From contig NZ_CP040695.2 in assembly GCF_005954645.2 (NCBI RefSeq), forward strand, positions 4,278,001 through 4,342,000: a stretch of 64,000 bases of DNA, given 5' to 3'. This stretch comes from Nocardioides sp. S-1144. Its GTDB lineage: Bacteria > Actinomycetota > Actinomycetes > Propionibacteriales > Nocardioidaceae. Positions 42,100 through 51,018 of the stretch are shown piece by piece (the stretch's first letter is position 1; every line of letters starts with the position of its first letter). The position numbers and the translations under genes are program-made. The notes beneath the pieces were generated by a model. That model saw only the letters and a list, made by a program, of their open reading frames with translations, did not search any database and was not told the origin of the DNA.

Positions 42100-43260
42100 T
42101 CACCGGGCCAGCGCGAACAGCTGGTCGTCCTCGGCGGCCGGCTCCCCCCGGCCGTCGGTGTTCGAGGTGGCCAGCCACAGCATCGTGGTGTCGGCGGTCG
42201 CGACCACGTTGCGGATCCGGCCGTAGCGGCCCACGAGGTGGGCGACCGGGTCCTCCAGGAGGTCGGCGCCGGTGCGGTCGCCGTCCTCGCCCTCTCCGGG
42301 CCTCTCGGCCACGGCACCGGCGAACGGCACCTCCCACAGGGTCTCGCCCCTCAGGGCCGCCACCCACAGCGACCCGTCCCACCAGGCGATGCCGGACGGC
42401 GAGGCCTCCTCGGTGGTCCAGACGACCGCCGGGTCGACGTACTCCTCGCCGCCGCCGGTGCCCTCGACCGCGGGCCAGCCGTAGTTGGCGCCGGCCTGGA
42501 CCAGGTTGAGCTCGTCGAAGGCGTTCTGGCCGAACTCGGCGGCCCACAGGCGGCCCTCCGGGTCGAAGACGAGACCCTCCACGTTGCGGTGGCCGAGGCT
42601 GTGGACGGCGGTGCCGGACGGGTTGTCGGGCGCCGGCTCGCCGCCGAGGGTGTAGCGCAGCACCTTGCCCGAGAGCGAGTCCGGGTCCTGCGCGTCCTCG
42701 GGGACGCCGTTGTCGCCGGTCGAGACGTAGAGCATCCGGTCGGGCCCGACGGCCAGCCCGCCGCCCTGGTGGTAGGTCGCGCCGCCGGGGATGCCGCTCA
42801 CGACCTCCTCCGGCTCGCCGAGCCTCGTCCCGTCCCAGCTCATCGCGACCACGCCGTTCTCCTCCGGCCCGGTCCGGAAGGCGTACAGGGTGTCGTCGCC
42901 GGGGCCGAGGGCCAGGCCGAGCAGGCCGCTCTCCCCCTCGGCGCGGACGCCGTCGACCGAGCCGACCACCTCGGGCTGGCCGCCACCCGGTGGCGACAGC
43001 AGGATGTCGCCGCTGTCGCGCGAGCCGACGAACAGACCCCCGCCGACCAGCGGGGCCAGCCCCCACGGCGTCTCGAGCTCCGTGGCGACGCCGCTGACCC
43101 GCAGCTCCTCGACGGCCGCCGGGACCGACGGCCCGGCCGAGCCGGTCCGCGACGCGTCGCTGGGCTCGTTGCGGGCGTCGTCGTCACCGCAGCCGGTCAG
43201 GACGGCGGCGACCAGGGTCGCGCACGCCAGGGCGGTGGGGGTCCGGGCTGCGGGGCGCAT
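42100..43260 (-). CDS. PQQ-dependent sugar dehydrogenase-like lipoprotein
   Basis: The 386-residue lipoprotein has a signal and lipobox (VLTGCGDDD) and then a soluble glucose/sorbosone dehydrogenase beta-propeller. Characteristic segments include LETPWGLAPL, GLLGLALGPGDDTLYAFRT, YVSTGDNGVPEDAQD, HRNVEGLVFDP, and GIAWWDGSLWVAAL. Such enzymes oxidise sugars at the cell surface when PQQ is available, but I see no PQQ biosynthesis genes. It is 6 bp from the convergent permease stop. Confidence 0.88.
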   Translation of the reverse strand: MRPAARTPTALACATLVAAVLTGCGDDDARNEPSDASRTGSAGPSVPAAVEELRVSGVATELETPWGLAPLVGGGLFVGSRDSGDILLSPPGGGQPEVVGSVDGVRAEGESGLLGLALGPGDDTLYAFRTGPEENGVVAMSWDGTRLGEPEEVVSGIPGGATYHQGGGLAVGPDRMLYVSTGDNGVPEDAQDPDSLSGKVLRYTLGGEPAPDNPSGTAVHSLGHRNVEGLVFDPEGRLWAAEFGQNAFDELNLVQAGANYGWPAVEGTGGGEEYVDPAVVWTTEEASPSGIAWWDGSLWVAALRGETLWEVPFAGAVAERPGEGEDGDRTGADLLEDPVAHLVGRYGRIRNVVATADTTMLWLATSNTDGRGEPAAEDDQLFALAR

Positions 43261-43333
43261 GTCCCGATGGTGCCGGACCGGCCCTGAGGGTCCGTTCGCG
43301 GAGCCCTGGTCGCGCGGGTGCGCGCCGAGCCGC

Positions 43334-44518
43334 TCAGCGCGGGCTGTTGGCCCAGGTCCAGGCGTAGGCGGGGTCCTCGACGGCCAGGCCGCCCTCGCCC
43401 AGCTCGAGGGGGGCGAAGGTGTCGACCATGACGGCCGACTCCTCGAAGTACTCCGCGCCGAGCGAGGCCTCGATCGCCGACGGCTGCGGGCCGTGGGCGT
43501 GGCCGCCCGGGTGCAGCGAGATGGAGCCGAGACCGATGCCGGAGCCCTTGCGCGCCTCGTAGTCACCACCGACGTAGAACATGACCTCGTCGCTGTCGAC
43601 GTTCGAGTGGTAGTAGGGCACCGGGACGGCGAGCTCGTGGTAGTCGACCTTGCGCGGCAGGAAGTTGCAGATCACGAAGTTGTGCCCCTCGAAGACCTGG
43701 TGCACCGGCGGCGGCTGGTGGATCTTGCCGGTGATCGGCATGTAGTCGTCGATGTTGAACGTGTAGGGGTAGAGGCAGCCGTCCCACCCGACGACGTCGA
43801 AGGGGTGCGTCGCGTAGGTGTAGCGGGTGCCGACGATGCTCCCCGAGACGCGGTGCTTGACCAGCACCTCGACGTCGGTGCGGTCGGGGCCGTCGAGCAG
43901 GTGCACGGCGGTGGGACCGTGGAGGTCGCGCTCGCAGTAGGGCGCGTGCTCGAGCAGCTGGCCGTAGCGCGAGAGGTAGCGCCGGGGCGGGGCCACGTGG
44001 CTGTTGGCCTCGATCGGGTAGAGCTGCGAGGCCTCGGCCGGCACCCACCGGTGCGTCGTGGCGCGCGGGATGACCACGTAGTCGCCGGCGCGGTAGGCCA
44101 GCACGCCGAAGACGGTCTCGACGGTGCCGCTGCCGGACTCGACGTAGACGCACTCGTCGCCGATCGCGTTGCGGTACAGCGGCGAGGCGTCGGTGCCGGT
44201 GGTGACGTAGGAGATCCGGACGTCGGCGTTGCCGAGCACCAGCCGCCGGTCGAGGACGGCGTCGGTGCCGGTCACCAGGTCGTGCAGCTTGAGGTGGCGC
44301 GGCTTCAACGGGTGGTTGGGCACCCGGGTCTGGTCGGGCAGCTCCCAGACCTCGGCCGAGGAGATCGCCGAGGGCACGCCGCGGTGGTAGAGCAGCGAGG
44401 AGTCGGAGGAAAAGCCCTCCTCGCCCATCAGCTCCTCGTAGTAGAGCCGGCCCTGGGGGTCGCGGTGCTGGGTGTGCCGCTTCGGGGGGACCTCGCCGAC
44501 CTGCCGGTAGTGCGCCAT
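43334..44518 (-). CDS. hmgA: homogentisate 1,2-dioxygenase
   Basis: The 394-residue enzyme opens homogentisate to maleylacetoacetate in tyrosine/phenylalanine catabolism. It keeps the two-domain cupin layout, with family segments such as DVVGWDGCLYPYTFNI, HQVFEGHNFVICNFLPR and LHPGGHAHGPQP (Fe/substrate His). ATG 44518 is the start. It is divergent from the operon with fahA, and an IclR-type palindrome lies between. Confidence 0.95.
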   Translation of the reverse strand: MAHYRQVGEVPPKRHTQHRDPQGRLYYEELMGEEGFSSDSSLLYHRGVPSAISSAEVWELPDQTRVPNHPLKPRHLKLHDLVTGTDAVLDRRLVLGNADVRISYVTTGTDASPLYRNAIGDECVYVESGSGTVETVFGVLAYRAGDYVVIPRATTHRWVPAEASQLYPIEANSHVAPPRRYLSRYGQLLEHAPYCERDLHGPTAVHLLDGPDRTDVEVLVKHRVSGSIVGTRYTYATHPFDVVGWDGCLYPYTFNIDDYMPITGKIHQPPPVHQVFEGHNFVICNFLPRKVDYHELAVPVPYYHSNVDSDEVMFYVGGDYEARKGSGIGLGSISLHPGGHAHGPQPSAIEASLGAEYFEESAVMVDTFAPLELGEGGLAVEDPAYAWTWANSPR

Positions 44519-44538
44519 CGCTGCGTCCTCTCGTCCTG

Positions 44539-44559
44539 CCTGTCCGATTAACGAACAGG
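44539..44559. promoter_or_regulatory. 21-bp palindrome between hmgA and the fahA operon
   Basis: CCTGTCCGATTAACGAACAGG pairs at 8 of 10 positions around a central T. It is in the 81-bp divergent gap, so one bound regulator, probably the IclR protein encoded at 46645-47352, could control both sides. Confidence 0.65.
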
Positions 44560-44599
44560 TGCTGTTCTCATTCCGGACGGTAGTCGCTAGGGTGGGACG

Positions 44600-45457
44600 G
44601 TGTCCATCCCCCCGCCGTTCCGGCACCTCGTCGACGACGCCGCGATCTTCCCGCCCGGCCTCGCCCCGCTCCCGGACGCCGTCGCGGCCCACGCCGCCCA
44701 CCTGCGCTCGGACCACGCCGCGCTCGTGGGCCCGTTCCTCGTCGACGCCGCCCGCCTCGACGACCTGGGCGCCCTGGCCCCGGCCGGGCTGGCGGTGAGC
44801 GTCGTGGTCCCCGCTCCCGACGCCGTCACCGACGTCGTCGCCCGGGCCGGCGCCGCCGGCCTGGTGCTCGCCGGGCTCGAGGTGAAGCTCGGCGGCGCGG
44901 GCGCCCCCGGGGCGCAGGTCGCCCAGGTCGCCGAGCTCTCCGCCGGGAGCGGGGTGCCGACCCACGTCGAGGTGCCGCGGGTCACCGACCCCGCGTGGCC
45001 CGCCGTCCTCGACGCGGTGCTCGCCCACGGCCTGCGCCTGAAGTTCCGCACCGGCGGCACCGAGGCCGCCGCGTTCCCCTTTGAGGCCGAGGTCGGTGGC
45101 TGGATCGAGGCCGCCGTCGCGCACGGCGTCCCGTTCAAGTGCACCGCCGGCCTGCACCACGCGGTGCGGCACACCGGGCCGGCGACCGGCTTCGAGCACC
45201 ACGGCTACCTCAACATCCTCCTCGCCACGGCCCGTGCGCTCGCGGGCGCACCGGTGGCGCCCGTCCTGGCCGAGCGCGACGGCCCGGCGCTCGCCCGGGC
45301 GGTCGCGCTGCTGCCGCCCGAGGACCTGCTCGCGGCCCGCGCCGCGTTCACGTCCTACGGCTCCTGCAGCATCCTCGAGCCGCTCGAGGACCTCACGGCC
45401 CTGCACCTGCTCCACCCCACCGACGTCCACCCCGCCGACGTCCGCACCACCGACTGA
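44600..45457 (+). CDS. uncharacterised protein of the homogentisate cluster
   Basis: This 285-residue protein has no known function. It begins SIPPPFRHLVDDAAIFPPGLAPLPDA and has Ala/Leu-rich alpha/beta character that would suit a barrel. The strongest shared blocks with its paralogue at 53233-54063 are LVDDAA-PPG near the start, WIEAAV-PFKCTAGL(H/D)-AV, HGYLNILLATRAL and a C-terminal FTSYGSCSI-like run. It sits directly upstream of fahA with 10 bp between, so it belongs to the homogentisate operon. GTG 44600 is the start. Confidence 0.75.
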   Translation: MSIPPPFRHLVDDAAIFPPGLAPLPDAVAAHAAHLRSDHAALVGPFLVDAARLDDLGALAPAGLAVSVVVPAPDAVTDVVARAGAAGLVLAGLEVKLGGAGAPGAQVAQVAELSAGSGVPTHVEVPRVTDPAWPAVLDAVLAHGLRLKFRTGGTEAAAFPFEAEVGGWIEAAVAHGVPFKCTAGLHHAVRHTGPATGFEHHGYLNILLATARALAGAPVAPVLAERDGPALARAVALLPPEDLLAARAAFTSYGSCSILEPLEDLTALHLLHPTDVHPADVRTTD

Positions 45458-45467
45458 GAGGCTCCAC

Positions 45468-46679
45468 ATGATCACCTGGGTCGAGGGCGCCGCCGGCAGC
45501 CCGTACGACATCGACAACCTCCCCTACGCCGTGGTGTCCACCGACGCCACGCCGGCACGGCTGGGTGCCCGGATCGGCGACCGGGTCCTCGACCTCGGCG
45601 CGGCCGCGCGCACGCTGCGCCCCGCGTGGGCGCCGCTGCTCGACGTCGCGGCGCTGAACCCGTTGATGGCCGCCGGCCCGCGCACGTGGGACGAGGTCCG
45701 CTCGTGGGTGGTCGAGCTGCTCACCGATCCCGCCCTCCGCGACCGCGTCACCCTGCTGGGGGTCGACGAGGTGACGACCTCGCTGCCCTTCGAGGTCGCC
45801 GACTACGTCGACTACTACGCCTCCGAGCACCACGCGACGAACGTCGGCCGGATCTTCCGCCCCGACGGCGACGCGCTGCTGCCGAACTGGAAGCACCTGC
45901 CGGTCGGCTACCACGGCCGGGCCGGCTCGATCGTGGTCTCGGGCACCGCCGTCCACCGGCCCGCGGGCCAGCGCAAGGCGCCGGCCGACGACGCCCCGAC
46001 CTACGGTCCCTCGCTGCGCCTCGACATCGAGGCCGAGCTCGGCTTCGTCGTCGGACGCAGCCTCCCGCTCGGCGAGCGGGTCGGCACCGCCGAGCTCGCC
46101 GACACCGTCTTCGGCGTCACCGGGGTCAACGACTGGTCGGCCCGCGACCTCCAGGCCTGGGAGTACGTCCCGCTCGGGCCCAACCTGGCCAAGTCGTTCG
46201 CCACCTCGGTCTCGGCCTGGGTCACCCCGCTGGCCGCGCTCGCGGCAGCCCGCGTCGACGTGCCCGGACAGGAGGTGGCGGTGCTCCCCTACCTGCAGGA
46301 GTCCGGCCCGAACGGCGTCCCCTCCGGCTACGACGTCGACGTGGAGGTCGAGCTCAACGGCGTCGTCGTCGCGCGGCCGCCGTACCGGACGATGTACTGG
46401 TCGCCGGCGCAGATGCTGGCCCACCTCACCGTGAACGGCGCCTCGCTGCGGGTCGGCGACTTCTTCGCCTCCGGCACGATCAGCGGCCCGGAGCAGGACC
46501 AGCGCGGCTCGTTCCTCGAGCTGTCGTGGGGCGGGCGCGAGCCGTTCGCCGTCGGCGAGGAGCAGCGCACCTTCCTCGAGGACGGCGACGAGGTCGTGCT
46601 GCGCTACAGCGCGCCGGGTGCGCTCGGTGGACGGATCGGGTTGGGTGAGGTCCGTGGCCGCATCCTCCCGACCCGCTGA
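45468..46679 (+). CDS. fahA: fumarylacetoacetase
   Basis: The 403-residue enzyme ends the tyrosine pathway by cleaving fumarylacetoacetate to fumarate and acetoacetate. It has the N-terminal SH3-like domain and the C-terminal FAH domain. Characteristic motifs include DYVDYYASEHHATNVGRIFRP, LPVGYHGRAGSIVVSG, the metal site (DIEAELGFVVG, TGVNDWSARDLQAWEYVPLGP) and YWSPAQMLAHLTVNG. ATG 45468 is used; no maleylacetoacetate isomerase is visible in the window. Confidence 0.95.
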   Translation: MITWVEGAAGSPYDIDNLPYAVVSTDATPARLGARIGDRVLDLGAAARTLRPAWAPLLDVAALNPLMAAGPRTWDEVRSWVVELLTDPALRDRVTLLGVDEVTTSLPFEVADYVDYYASEHHATNVGRIFRPDGDALLPNWKHLPVGYHGRAGSIVVSGTAVHRPAGQRKAPADDAPTYGPSLRLDIEAELGFVVGRSLPLGERVGTAELADTVFGVTGVNDWSARDLQAWEYVPLGPNLAKSFATSVSAWVTPLAALAAARVDVPGQEVAVLPYLQESGPNGVPSGYDVDVEVELNGVVVARPPYRTMYWSPAQMLAHLTVNGASLRVGDFFASGTISGPEQDQRGSFLELSWGGREPFAVGEEQRTFLEDGDEVVLRYSAPGALGGRIGLGEVRGRILPTR

Positions 46680-47352
46680 CGCCGAGGGCGGCTCGCAGAC
46701 GCTCGAGCGGGGGCTCGCGGTCCTCGTCGAGCTGGGCCGGCACCCCCGCGGCCTGACCACCGCCGAGGCCGCGGTGGCGTGCGGGCTGCACCGCTCCATC
46801 ACCCACCGGCTGCTGGTCTCGCTGGTGCGCACCGGCTTCGCCGACCGCGACGCCGCGGGGCGCTTCCGCGTCGGCCCGGCCGCCGGGGACCTCGCCCACG
46901 GGGTCGGCGTCCGTCCCGCCCGCCTGCGCGACGTCGCCGGCCCCGTGCTGCACCGGCTCGCGGTCGAGCTCGACGCGACCGCGTCGCTGGTCGAGGTCGC
47001 CGGCGACGCCGCGGTGACCACCCTCGTCGCGGAGCCGCCCACCGACGGGCCCCGCTTCTCCTACCGCCTCGGCAACCGCGACCCGCTCGACCGCGGTGCC
47101 GGCGGCCTCGCGGCGCTGGCCTCCGGCCCGGCGCTGCCCGGCGAGGCCGAGCGGGTCGCCGCCGTCCGCGAGGCCGGCCACGTCGCGACCTACGCCGAGC
47201 TCAACCCGGGCGCCTACGCCGTCGCCGCCCCGTTGCCCGGCTGGCCGGTCCGCGCGGCCGTCAACGTCGTCACCTCGCGCGAGGAGCTCGTCGCCGCGGC
47301 CGTCGAGCCGGTGCTGCGCGCCGTCCGCGAGATCGGCGCCGCGCTCGGGTGA
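46645..47352 (+). CDS. IclR-family regulator of the homogentisate cluster
   Basis: This ~235-residue regulator has the IclR winged helix (QTLERGLAVLVELGRHPRGLTTAEAAVACGLHRSITHRLL) and a C-terminal effector domain (LDRGAGGLAALASGP...). It overlaps the fahA stop and is likely co-transcribed, which makes it the natural regulator of hmgA/fahA. GTG 46645 is chosen; GTG 46654 and an earlier GTG at 46618 are possible. Homogentisate or a pathway intermediate would be a sensible ligand (inference). Confidence 0.88.
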   Translation: MRSVAASSRPADAEGGSQTLERGLAVLVELGRHPRGLTTAEAAVACGLHRSITHRLLVSLVRTGFADRDAAGRFRVGPAAGDLAHGVGVRPARLRDVAGPVLHRLAVELDATASLVEVAGDAAVTTLVAEPPTDGPRFSYRLGNRDPLDRGAGGLAALASGPALPGEAERVAAVREAGHVATYAELNPGAYAVAAPLPGWPVRAAVNVVTSREELVAAAVEPVLRAVREIGAALG

Positions 47353-47359
47353 GCGCAGC

Positions 47360-47396
47360 GCACCGCCCCCGCCGGGTCGACCGGCGGGGGCGGTGC
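47360..47396. terminator. 16-bp stem hairpin between convergent genes
   Basis: GCACCGCCCCCGCCGG and its exact complement enclose GTCGA. It starts 7 bp after the IclR stop. An 11-bp tandem repeat (GTGCTGCCGTG, 2.6 copies, 47398-47426) follows, up to the MFS stop. Confidence 0.8.
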
Positions 47397-47426
47397 TGTG
47401 CTGCCGTGGTGCTGCCGTGGTGCTGC

Positions 47427-48758
47427 TCAGACCGTCTCGGTGACGGCGGCCGGGGTGCCCTTGGCCGGCTTGACGAAGGCCAGCAGGATGATCGCCACGA
47501 ACATGCAGATGGCCGGGAAGATCATGCTGAAGATGACGTCGTCCGCCGCGGCGGTCTTGCCGATGACGAACGGCCCGAAGAAGCCACCGGCGGCCGCGAT
47601 CGCGTTGATGGTCGCCAGCCCGACCGCGGTCTGCGACCGGGTCAGGGCCTCCGAGGCCAGCGCCCAGAACGGGCCGAGGTAGGAGAAGACGCCGATCGCC
47701 AGCAGGCAGAGGCCGATCATGCCGAGCGCCGGGGTCTCCTTGAAGACCATCGTGACGACGAGCCCGACGACGGCGACCGCCAGCGTGCACATCACGATCG
47801 GCTTCCGGTTGCCGAGCAGGTCGGAGTAGCGCGCGACCAGGAGCATCGCGATCGCGCCGCACACGTACGGGATCGCCCCGACGAGCCCGATGTTGGTCGA
47901 GGAGTAGCCCGGGTTGAGCTGGGCGACGATCTGCGGCAGGAAGAACGTCATGCCGTACAGGCCCACGGCGTAGAGCAGGTTGATGAAGGCCAGGTAGAGG
48001 ATCTTGGGGTTCTTGACCGCGTCGAGGGAGATCTCCATGTGCTCGTCGTCGGCGACGTCGTACTCCTTGCTGATCTCGCCCTCGAGCCAGTCCGACTCGT
48101 CCTGCGAGAGCCAGCGCGCCTTGCTCGGACGGTCGGCGAGGTAGAACAGCACCCAGACGCCGAGGATCACCGGCGGGGCGCCCTGCAGGATGAACACCCA
48201 CTGCCAGCCGTTCAGGCCGAACCAGTCCGCGTGGTCGAGGATGTAGCCGGCGCTGACGCTGCCGATGAGCAGCGCCACCGGCTGGGCGAGGGAGAACCCG
48301 GCGATGCCGCGGCTGCGGTCCTGGGTGCGGAACCAGTAGGTCATGTAGAGCAGCAGCCCGGGGAAGAGGCCGGCCTCGGCGACGCCAAGGGCGATCCGGG
48401 CGATGTAGAGCTGCGTGGTGTTCTGCACGAACCCGGTCAGCATCGTGATGATGCCCCACGTGATCGCGATCCGGGCCAGCCAGAGGCGGGCGCCGACCTT
48501 CTTCATGACGATGTTGCTCGGGACCTCCAGCACCGTGTAGGCGACGAAGAAGATCGCCGCGACGGTGCCATAGGTGGCCAGGCTGATGCCGAGGTCCGAC
48601 GACATCTGGAGCTGGGCGTAGCCGATCGCCGCCCGGTCCATGTAGTTGAACATGTAGAGCAGGAAGGCGGCCGGCAGGACGTAGCGCTGGACCTTGCGCA
48701 GGACGGCGGGCCCGGAGACGGACGCGCCCGGGCGCGCTGAGGGGGTGCTGGTGGACAT
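47427..48758 (-). CDS. MFS transporter, ACS (organic anion) family
   Basis: The 443-residue protein has about 12 membrane helices. FNYMDRAAIGYAQLQMSSDL is the typical ACS-family first loop, and a further ACS feature is EAGLFPGLLLYMTYWFRTQDR. Family members import organic acids such as tartrate, galactarate or aromatic acids. It is the last gene of the five-gene operon that begins at 52311, so it probably imports the operon's substrate. Confidence 0.9.
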   Translation of the reverse strand: MSTSTPSARPGASVSGPAVLRKVQRYVLPAAFLLYMFNYMDRAAIGYAQLQMSSDLGISLATYGTVAAIFFVAYTVLEVPSNIVMKKVGARLWLARIAITWGIITMLTGFVQNTTQLYIARIALGVAEAGLFPGLLLYMTYWFRTQDRSRGIAGFSLAQPVALLIGSVSAGYILDHADWFGLNGWQWVFILQGAPPVILGVWVLFYLADRPSKARWLSQDESDWLEGEISKEYDVADDEHMEISLDAVKNPKILYLAFINLLYAVGLYGMTFFLPQIVAQLNPGYSSTNIGLVGAIPYVCGAIAMLLVARYSDLLGNRKPIVMCTLAVAVVGLVVTMVFKETPALGMIGLCLLAIGVFSYLGPFWALASEALTRSQTAVGLATINAIAAAGGFFGPFVIGKTAAADDVIFSMIFPAICMFVAIILLAFVKPAKGTPAAVTETV

Positions 48759-48808
48759 GGGAGCTCCAGTTTTCCGGTGACGGGACGGCGGGTGGCGAGG
48801 GGGGTCCC

Positions 48809-50230
48809 TCAGGCGGTGGCGGCGGCGTTCTGGCCGGCGAGCCGGCCCAGGGTGAGGGCGTTGGCGACGGCGTTCCCACCGCCGACGTAGCGGTTGCCGA
48901 GGACGCCGCCACCGGCCTCCCCGGCGGCGTACAGGCCCGGGATCGGCCGGGCCCGCTGGTCGAGGACGGCGGCGTTCGCGTCGATCTCGAGCCCGGCGTG
49001 GGTGCACACCAGCTCGGTCGGCAGCACGCGGGTGGCGTGGAACGGCGGCGTGGCGATCGGCGCGGGGGGCGTGGTGACGCCCTTCGCGGCCAGCGTCTGG
49101 TCACGCTGGAAGTCGACGTCGCTGCCGTACGGGAGCTGGTCGTTCCAGCGCTCGACAGTGGCGAGCAGGTGGTCGGCGGGCACGCCGATGCGCTCCGCGA
49201 GGCCGCTCAGGTCCTCGGCCGCGACGACGGCGCCGGTGCCGACGTGCTCGGTGACGCGCGACGGCGTCCAGTCGGCGTAGCCCTCGGGCAGCGCCCGGCG
49301 GGCGGCGTCGTCGAAGACCATCCAGGCCGGTCCGCCCTGGGCGTCGATGAGGCCGCCGGAGACGGCGTAGGAGGCGTCCTCGTCCATGAACCGCCGGCCC
49401 TGCGGGTTGACGTGCACCCGCGACACGGGCGGGAACCCGGCCTGCCAGTGGTGGTGGCGGACGAACTGGGCGGTCGGGAGCATCAGCCCCCAGCCGTCGC
49501 CGGCGACCGAGGCGCCGACCTGCTCGCCGAGGACGAGGTGGTCACCGCGCGAGCCGGGCGCGGCCACGACGAAGAGGGAGTCGCCGGCCCGGAGCGCGTC
49601 GGGGAACCAGCGCTCGACGAGCGCCGGGTCCTGCGCGAGCCCGCCCGAGGCGACCACGACGGCCCCCGAGCGCAGCTCGACGCCGTCGGCGACGACGCCG
49701 CGCACCCGTCCGTCCTCGACCAGCAACCGCTCGACGCGGGTGTGCAGGACGGCCTCGACGCCGGCGGCCTTGCGGGCCCGGTCGAGCACCTGCACGAGGC
49801 CGTAGCCCTGGTCCTTCGGGACGTGCGCGCGCCACACGTCCTCGACGCCGGCCCGGGTCAGCCCCGGGGTGTGGGCGTCGGACGACACCTGGGCCGGCAC
49901 CTCGACGCCGAGGTCGAGCAGCCACTCCAGGGTCGGTCCCGCGAGCTCGCAGAAGCGCCGCACCAGGCCCGGCTTGAGGAGCCACTGGTTGAGGTCCATG
50001 TAGTGCTGGAAGTACCGGTCGACGGTGTCGTCGACGCCCAGCGCCTTCTGCACGCTGGTGGCGGCGGCGGTGAACATGCCGGCCGACAGCTGCGTCGACC
50101 CGCCGAGCTCCCCCTCGGACTCGAAGAGGATCACGCTCCGTCCGCGCTCGGCGGCGGACGCGGCCGCCGCGAGGCCCGCGCCGCCGCCGCCGATCACGAT
50201 GACGTCGTAGTCGTTCTCAGGGGTGCTCAT
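48809..50230 (-). CDS. FAD-dependent oxidoreductase, ketosteroid dehydrogenase/fumarate reductase-like
   Basis: The 473-residue flavoprotein has a dinucleotide-binding N-terminus (YDVIVIGGGGAGLAAAASAAERG), a C-terminal FAD motif (LYAAGEAGGGVLGNRYVGGGNAVANALTLGRLAG) and a capping domain with SRVHVNPQGRRFMDED. This layout matches the 3-ketosteroid 1-dehydrogenase / fumarate reductase superfamily. It dehydrogenates a ring compound or a diacid; which one is not clear. Its start overlaps the SDR stop by 1 bp (TGATG). Confidence 0.88.
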   Translation of the reverse strand: MSTPENDYDVIVIGGGGAGLAAAASAAERGRSVILFESEGELGGSTQLSAGMFTAAATSVQKALGVDDTVDRYFQHYMDLNQWLLKPGLVRRFCELAGPTLEWLLDLGVEVPAQVSSDAHTPGLTRAGVEDVWRAHVPKDQGYGLVQVLDRARKAAGVEAVLHTRVERLLVEDGRVRGVVADGVELRSGAVVVASGGLAQDPALVERWFPDALRAGDSLFVVAAPGSRGDHLVLGEQVGASVAGDGWGLMLPTAQFVRHHHWQAGFPPVSRVHVNPQGRRFMDEDASYAVSGGLIDAQGGPAWMVFDDAARRALPEGYADWTPSRVTEHVGTGAVVAAEDLSGLAERIGVPADHLLATVERWNDQLPYGSDVDFQRDQTLAAKGVTTPPAPIATPPFHATRVLPTELVCTHAGLEIDANAAVLDQRARPIPGLYAAGEAGGGVLGNRYVGGGNAVANALTLGRLAGQNAAATA

Positions 50231-51018
50231 CAGAGCTCTCCGTCCATCTCGGTGAGGATGCGGTGGTAGGTCCCGTTGGAGACCAGGGCGCCGTCGACGG
50301 TCAGCTCGGCGCCGGACATGTAGGAGGAGCCGTCGCCGAGCAGGAAGGCGACGACGTCGGTGATCTCGCCGGGCCGGCCCATCCGGCCGAACGGGATGCT
50401 GGCCACGGCGCTCTCGACGAAGCCGTCGGCCCCGGCCAGCAGTGGCGTCTCGACCAGCCCCGGGTGCACGGAGTTGACCCGGATGCCCCAGGCGGCGAGC
50501 TCGCCGGCGGCCGACTTGGTCAGCCCGCGCAGCGCCCACTTCGACGCGGAGTAGGACGGCGAGAAGTAGCCGATCTGCCCGGCGATCGAGGAGATGTTGA
50601 CGATCGAGCCCCCGCCGGAGTCGCGCATCAGCGGCGCACACGCCTGGGTGCCGAGGAACGGCCCGTCGAGGTTGATCGCCAGCACCCGGCGCCACACGTC
50701 GTGCGGGGTGTCCATGAAGCGAAGCCGCCGCGAGATCCCCGCGTTGTTGACCAGCCCGTACAGCGCGCCGTGCGTGGTCGCGACGTCGGCGACGAGCGCC
50801 TCCCACTGTGCGGGGTCGGTCACGTCGAGCGGGTGCCCGCTGGCGGTGCCGCCGGCGGAGCGGATCTCCTCGACCACCGGCGCGCAGTCGGCGACGTCGG
50901 CCAGGACGACCCGCCAGCCGTCGGCGGCCAGCGCCCGTGCGTGGCCGGCGCCCATGCCGCCGGCGGCGCCGGTGACCAGGACGACGCGGTCGGCACCGGC
51001 GCGGACGCCGTCAGACAT
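50230..51018 (-). CDS. SDR-family oxidoreductase
   Basis: The 262-residue classical SDR has TGAAGGMGAGHA for NAD(P), NNAG, the catalytic Ser in ISSIAGQIG, and YSASK. The acidic residue after beta-strand 2 (LADVADC) suggests NAD. It overlaps the neighbour SDR by 8 bp and the flavoprotein gene by 1 bp, so it is translationally coupled on both sides. Substrate unknown. Confidence 0.92.
   Translation of the reverse strand: MSDGVRAGADRVVLVTGAAGGMGAGHARALAADGWRVVLADVADCAPVVEEIRSAGGTASGHPLDVTDPAQWEALVADVATTHGALYGLVNNAGISRRLRFMDTPHDVWRRVLAINLDGPFLGTQACAPLMRDSGGGSIVNISSIAGQIGYFSPSYSASKWALRGLTKSAAGELAAWGIRVNSVHPGLVETPLLAGADGFVESAVASIPFGRMGRPGEITDVVAFLLGDGSSYMSGAELTVDGALVSNGTYHRILTEMDGEL

Noticed and set aside
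47398..47426. 11-bp tandem repeat as a regulatory array
   Set aside because: Only 2.6 copies, right at the MFS stop codon; simple slippage is enough to explain it.
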